A stretch of DNA of 64,000 nucleotides, from positions 16,322,700-16,386,699 of the forward strand of contig OW285191.1 in assembly GCA_935421135.1 (NCBI GenBank). The letters run 5' to 3'. How positions within the stretch are numbered: position 1 is the stretch's first letter; the number at the start of each line of letters is the position of its first letter. The notes under the pieces are model-generated. The model was not told where the DNA came from and did not search any database. It was given only the letters and a program-made list of their open reading frames with translations. The translations under genes and the position numbers were made by a program. Positions 60,901 to 64,000 of this stretch are shown here, piece after piece. Source of the DNA: Bugulina stolonifera (Eukaryota; Bryozoa; Gymnolaemata; Cheilostomatida; Bugulidae).

Positions 60901-63764
60901 AGGAAGCAGAATGAGCCCAGCACGAACACAACTACAATTAATGTACAGCCCAGCCCTGGCAAACAATCATCTAGTATTAGTCAGCTAGTTATAAAGAAAA
61001 CTCCACAGCAGGTATGTCTGTAGACAATGTTTCTATATCTGTACATGTACTCGGCTCAGGGAAGTACTCTTGGTTAATGATATAAGACATACAAGATAGT
61101 TGTGCACATTGCAGGGCCCAGTACAACAAATACAGAGTGAACACTACTTAGCTGTACAGCACGAGTTGATGAAGGGGCAGAGGCAGCTAGCCACCCTCAA
61201 ATCTGAGAATGCTGGTCTCAAATCTCACTCTATGTACTCAGAGGAGAGGGCTAAGAAACTAGAAACACAGGTAACTGTTAGTTAGTAGAGTTTAATCTAG
61301 TTTACTCTAAAACTACTGTGTGTTGTTTAATGTGGATGCTATGAGACAACACCTTTGAGAGTGTTTGATGTGTGTTAACACTACTGTTATGCTGTAGTTG
61401 GCTGCTGTGAAGGGGGAGAAGAACTCTTTGCATGCCCAGAACGCTCAGCTACAGGTAGAGAACACAACTCTCCAGTCTCAGTCTAACAGCCTACTCAAGC
61501 AGAACAGTCGCCTGCAACAGCAACTAGCTAAGCTACAGTCCGACTTTGAGGAGACGGCCATTAGCCACCAGGAGCTGAACGAGACTTATGAGTCTTTAGT
61601 CGCAGACCACGAACAGCTGCAGCTACTCAATGAACAGGTACGTGTGGAAGAGTGTCGGTATAGTGAATAGGTGCGTGTGCTGGTATGTGAGGGAATAATC
61701 TAAGAGTTCAGTGTTTCCTAGACTGACCTGTAGTCGATGAACATGTTCTGTGGTGTATTGTGTGTAATGTGTTCTTTGAGTAGACTGTAGTTGGAAATAT
61801 AACTCCAGTTTAGGTCTGATACAATACTCTGCAGAAGTATACGGAGCTGTTGGGTACATGTTTGTGTATGGTTGACTATTTACTAGTGAATACTCTATGG
61901 TATCACATGTGCCGCCGACATGTGTCACCATTAACAGTATGAGCACTTTGTTACTTACCTCCACACATGTGAGAGTTTGTGTTAGTGGCTGCACTGGATG
62001 ATTGTATGACGCACTGTGCTGTGTTTACGCTGCAGCTTTCTACTGAGTACGAAGCACTAATATCCGAGCACGGTATGCTTAAGTCACAATATAAGCAGCT
62101 GAAAGAGGAAATGCTGGAACTAGACAGGTCTAAGAACAACCTGGCCAGGGAGAAGGCGGCCATTGAAGAGATGAGGCAATCTATTCATAAGGAAAGATTG
62201 AGTATACAACTGGATGATAGCTTCAGCTTCAACCAGGATATGAAGAGGCTTTCAGAGGAGAAACAACTGGTACAGCAACAAGCAGATAAGGTGGGCTGTT
62301 AATAGCGTCAAATAATGTTCTAGATTTAGAGTTATCAGTTCTGTAGCCATGCTGTAGAGCTGCATGCTGTAGGCTATTGAGATATGCAATGTAAAATATA
62401 ATGTAATACCAATCAACTGGTAGAGTGAATAATAGACTGTATGCTATGCAGATGCGTGGGGAGTACAGGGACCTCCTCTCTGAATACAAGAATGTGAAGA
62501 CAGAGTATAACCAGCTCAAGCTGAAACACACAGAGCTCAAAGGAGACATGGCAGACTGTAGAGATCAGTTGAACAAACTGGATATACAGAACGCTAAGCT
62601 GACTAATAAGTGTGAGGTAGGGGACACCTTATTCTACAGTGCTGGTAATGTTTGGAAATGTTACATTGTATTGTTCTTGGAATTATCCTCACTTGGTAAG
62701 GAAAACCATAGGTTTTAATGACAGTTCACTGTATGCTGTATACTGTATGTTGCATATGTAACGCAGGCTCTGGAAAGGTTAAACACTAAACTAGAGGAAG
62801 AGAACAAACAGCTGATATTCCAGCTTCAAGCCCTCCTCCAGCAGAACCAGGATCTGCTGAGTCAGACTCTGGAATCTTCTGAACACTTCCGTGAGGAAGA
62901 GAATTCCTACAGGGACCAGCTGGCTAATATGAGAAGGGCCAAGGAGAAACTGGAGGAGAAGATTATGGACCATTATAAGAGCTATGAAAAGTCTGGTGGC
63001 AAGAAGTAAGTGGACTATCTGTCTGCTTGGGTTATTGTTGTATTACCTGTTTATCCGGTTAGCTACTATCTTGCTGTATATGTTTATGCTGTTCAAAAAG
63101 TGTTTACAAATGTTATAGATTCTTCATCGTATATGTCGGTGGTGTAGATCTGTATCTGTGTGCATATACATATACACTTGTACCTCACACACAGCACAGT
63201 CGTTGATCATAGGTTGTAGTTTGTAGTAGTCACAAAGGCTGTGATCAACCTATAAGTTGATTTCTCACTGCAGCGATCTCTATTGTCCTTAGTCCCCAGG
63301 GTCGTATACTGACTAGTGTATGTATGTGTTTACAGGAAAGGGATAGGTTCTGTATTAGTGAAGAAAGCCAAAGGATTCATTACTAAGGTTAGTGGAGTAT
63401 CATCTGTATCTTATTGTGTGCTCCTCTTCTTCTCCTGCTAATCTATAATCTACAATGTACCTACCAAAAAGTCAGTGTATGCAATAGGAGACTGTCACCC
63501 TTAACATCTACAGCTAGTTGTTACCTTACACCTCAGTACCTACAGTTTGTTGTTAGATAGTCCACTGACTTCTGTAATAGCTAGCTGTTATCTATACTAC
63601 ATGAGACAATGTGTTGTGTGTTTGTTTAGAGGTCTAGAGAAGCAGGGAGGCGTCAGACAATCGCTGGTATCAACTATATGGATGGTACTAGCGAGTCAGA
63701 CAGCCACTCTGCTACCACTGATAAGTCCTGCAATCAATGCAGTAGTTGCAGAAAAGTGCCGCAG
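54927..63764 (+). CDS. CCDC88 (girdin/Daple) family gene, exons 12-29: main coiled coil (3' end uncertain)
   Basis: Exons 54927-55096, 56625-56819, 57270-57407, 57737-57967, 58218-58520, 58822-58965, 59393-59625, 59819-59978, 60217-60344, 60585-60758, 60903-61011, 61115-61270, 61398-61637, 62036-62290, 62452-62616, 62767-63005, 63336-63387 and 63630-63764 continue the frame to residue 1471. Heptads are nearly continuous. Family blocks include VKELERENEQLN with RVKEVERENKRM, then KKTISTLRE, MGLNKDKLEAD and AQNAQLQVENTTLQSQS. STEYEALISEHGMLKS and AKEKLEEKIMDHYK follow, then a short basic stretch (KKAKGFITK), as in girdin just after its coiled coil. Exon 22 is a Ser/Thr/Pro-rich break in the coil. 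Exon 29 (SREAGRRQTIAG, then an acidic Ser/Asp stretch and CNQCSSC) ends at CAG|GTATAG. If that donor is not used, translation stops at TAG 63768-63770. Vertebrate members are about 1500-2000 residues, so more exons beyond the window are likely. Confidence 0.92.
55595..55621 (+). CDS. Candidate 27-nt cassette micro-exon of the CCDC88 gene
   Basis: A nine-codon segment (peptide GANGAFGVN) is framed by an AG acceptor (55593-55594) and a perfect GTAAGT donor (55622). It fits the 0/0 phase of the surrounding intron between the exons ending at 55096 and starting at 56625. Inclusion would insert a glycine-rich, non-helical peptide in the coiled coil without shifting the frame. The evidence is splice signals and phase only. 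Confidence 0.35.
55622..56624. other. CCDC88 intron 12, 3' part
   Basis: One kilobase of intron with TA-rich palindromic stretches (56140-56220, repeated TACATGTA and TATATA) and no recognised coding sequence other than the micro-exon candidate upstream. Confidence 0.5.
59132..59178. repeat. 22-bp tandem duplication in CCDC88 intron 17
   Basis: The unit ACTTGTATGCCTGATGTGAATG occurs twice in a row in the intron between the exons at 58822-58965 and 59393-59625. It is a small local duplication. Confidence 0.8.
60745..60808 (+). repeat. 32-bp tandem duplication spanning a splice donor
   Basis: The end of the exon 60585-60758 with its donor (TCATATCTGGACAG|GTGGGT) is repeated 32 bases later (TCATATCTAGACAG|GTGGGT, second donor after 60790). 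The duplicated exon end carries one substitution, CTGG to CTAG. In the exon's frame this puts a TAG stop before the second donor, so only the first donor can give a full-length protein. Confidence 0.85.
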
Positions 63765-63770
63765 GTATAG

Positions 63771-64000
63771 AAATGCTGTATCTCGCATGCGCCAGTGAGG
63801 CGGAATTATGTTTGCTTAAACTATTCTATGCCAGCTGAGATAATTACAATGTAGATTAGAAGTTGTCCCCTCTCTGTCTGCCTCCGTTGCTGTGTAGGAA
63901 TTCCATCACAATGGTTTAATTATTTAACACCATCTGACTATCCCATCCTAACACAAGCATGCATGTGTTGCTAACGTACATGTTCATGTGGATATGTCCA
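63771..64000. other. Window end, downstream of the last recognised CCDC88 exon
   Basis: 230 bases with no recognised exon. This is either the next intron of the CCDC88 gene or its 3' UTR, depending on whether the donor at 63765 is used. No AATAAA was seen here, which slightly favours the gene continuing beyond the window. Confidence 0.4.

Noticed and set aside
1..64000. CRISPR arrays, tRNA or rRNA genes
   Set aside because: No array of spaced identical repeats with unique spacers and no cloverleaf or rRNA-like sequence was recognised by eye. The direct repeats present are ordinary minisatellites in animal introns.

Overview
This is a nuclear genome window from an invertebrate animal. It is AT-rich, the genes carry many introns with ordinary GT/AG junctions, and every recognisable gene has metazoan relatives. 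The short introns, the early-animal-like gene set and the BEL/Pao element would suit a sponge or another early-branching lineage, but the sequence alone does not fix the phylum. No bacterial features (operons, ribosome binding sites, CRISPR, IS elements) are present. All gene models come from reading exons by eye, joining them by splice phase and comparing them with families known from memory.

Layout. (1) 605-2969, plus strand: a complete five-exon heparanase-like GH79 enzyme of 500 residues, with both catalytic glutamates. (2) 4083-9734, minus strand, tail to tail with (1): a four-span membrane protein. Its first extracellular loop carries LDL-receptor class A repeats and its C-terminus ends in a class I PDZ ligand. 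The topology resembles the claudin/TARP (stargazin) superfamily, and I find it the most novel gene here. A candidate far-upstream exon lies at 20486-20619. (3) About 9.7-24.9 kb is gene-poor, holding scattered repeats and a possible MITE. (4) 24960-30600, minus strand: a complete six-exon RTRAF (C14orf166/hCLE/CGI-99) orthologue of 251 residues, with a 5'-truncated LINE fragment in intron 1. (5) 33624 to about 63770, plus strand, head to head with (4): a CCDC88 (girdin/Daple family) orthologue. It has at least 29 coding exons, an N-terminal HOOK-like domain and a long coiled coil.

The eleventh intron of the CCDC88 gene (45317-54926) has been invaded by a full-length BEL/Pao LTR retrotransposon in the same orientation (46098-54833). 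Its two 848-bp LTRs look identical, a 5-bp target duplication (GTGTA) flanks it, and one uninterrupted 1933-residue Gag-Pol frame lies inside, so the insertion is recent. It landed in a 21-bp minisatellite whose copies remain on both sides.

The genes form no operon or common pathway. Heparanase and the LDLa tetraspan act at the cell surface or matrix, RTRAF in RNA handling, and CCDC88 in linking cytoskeleton and signalling.
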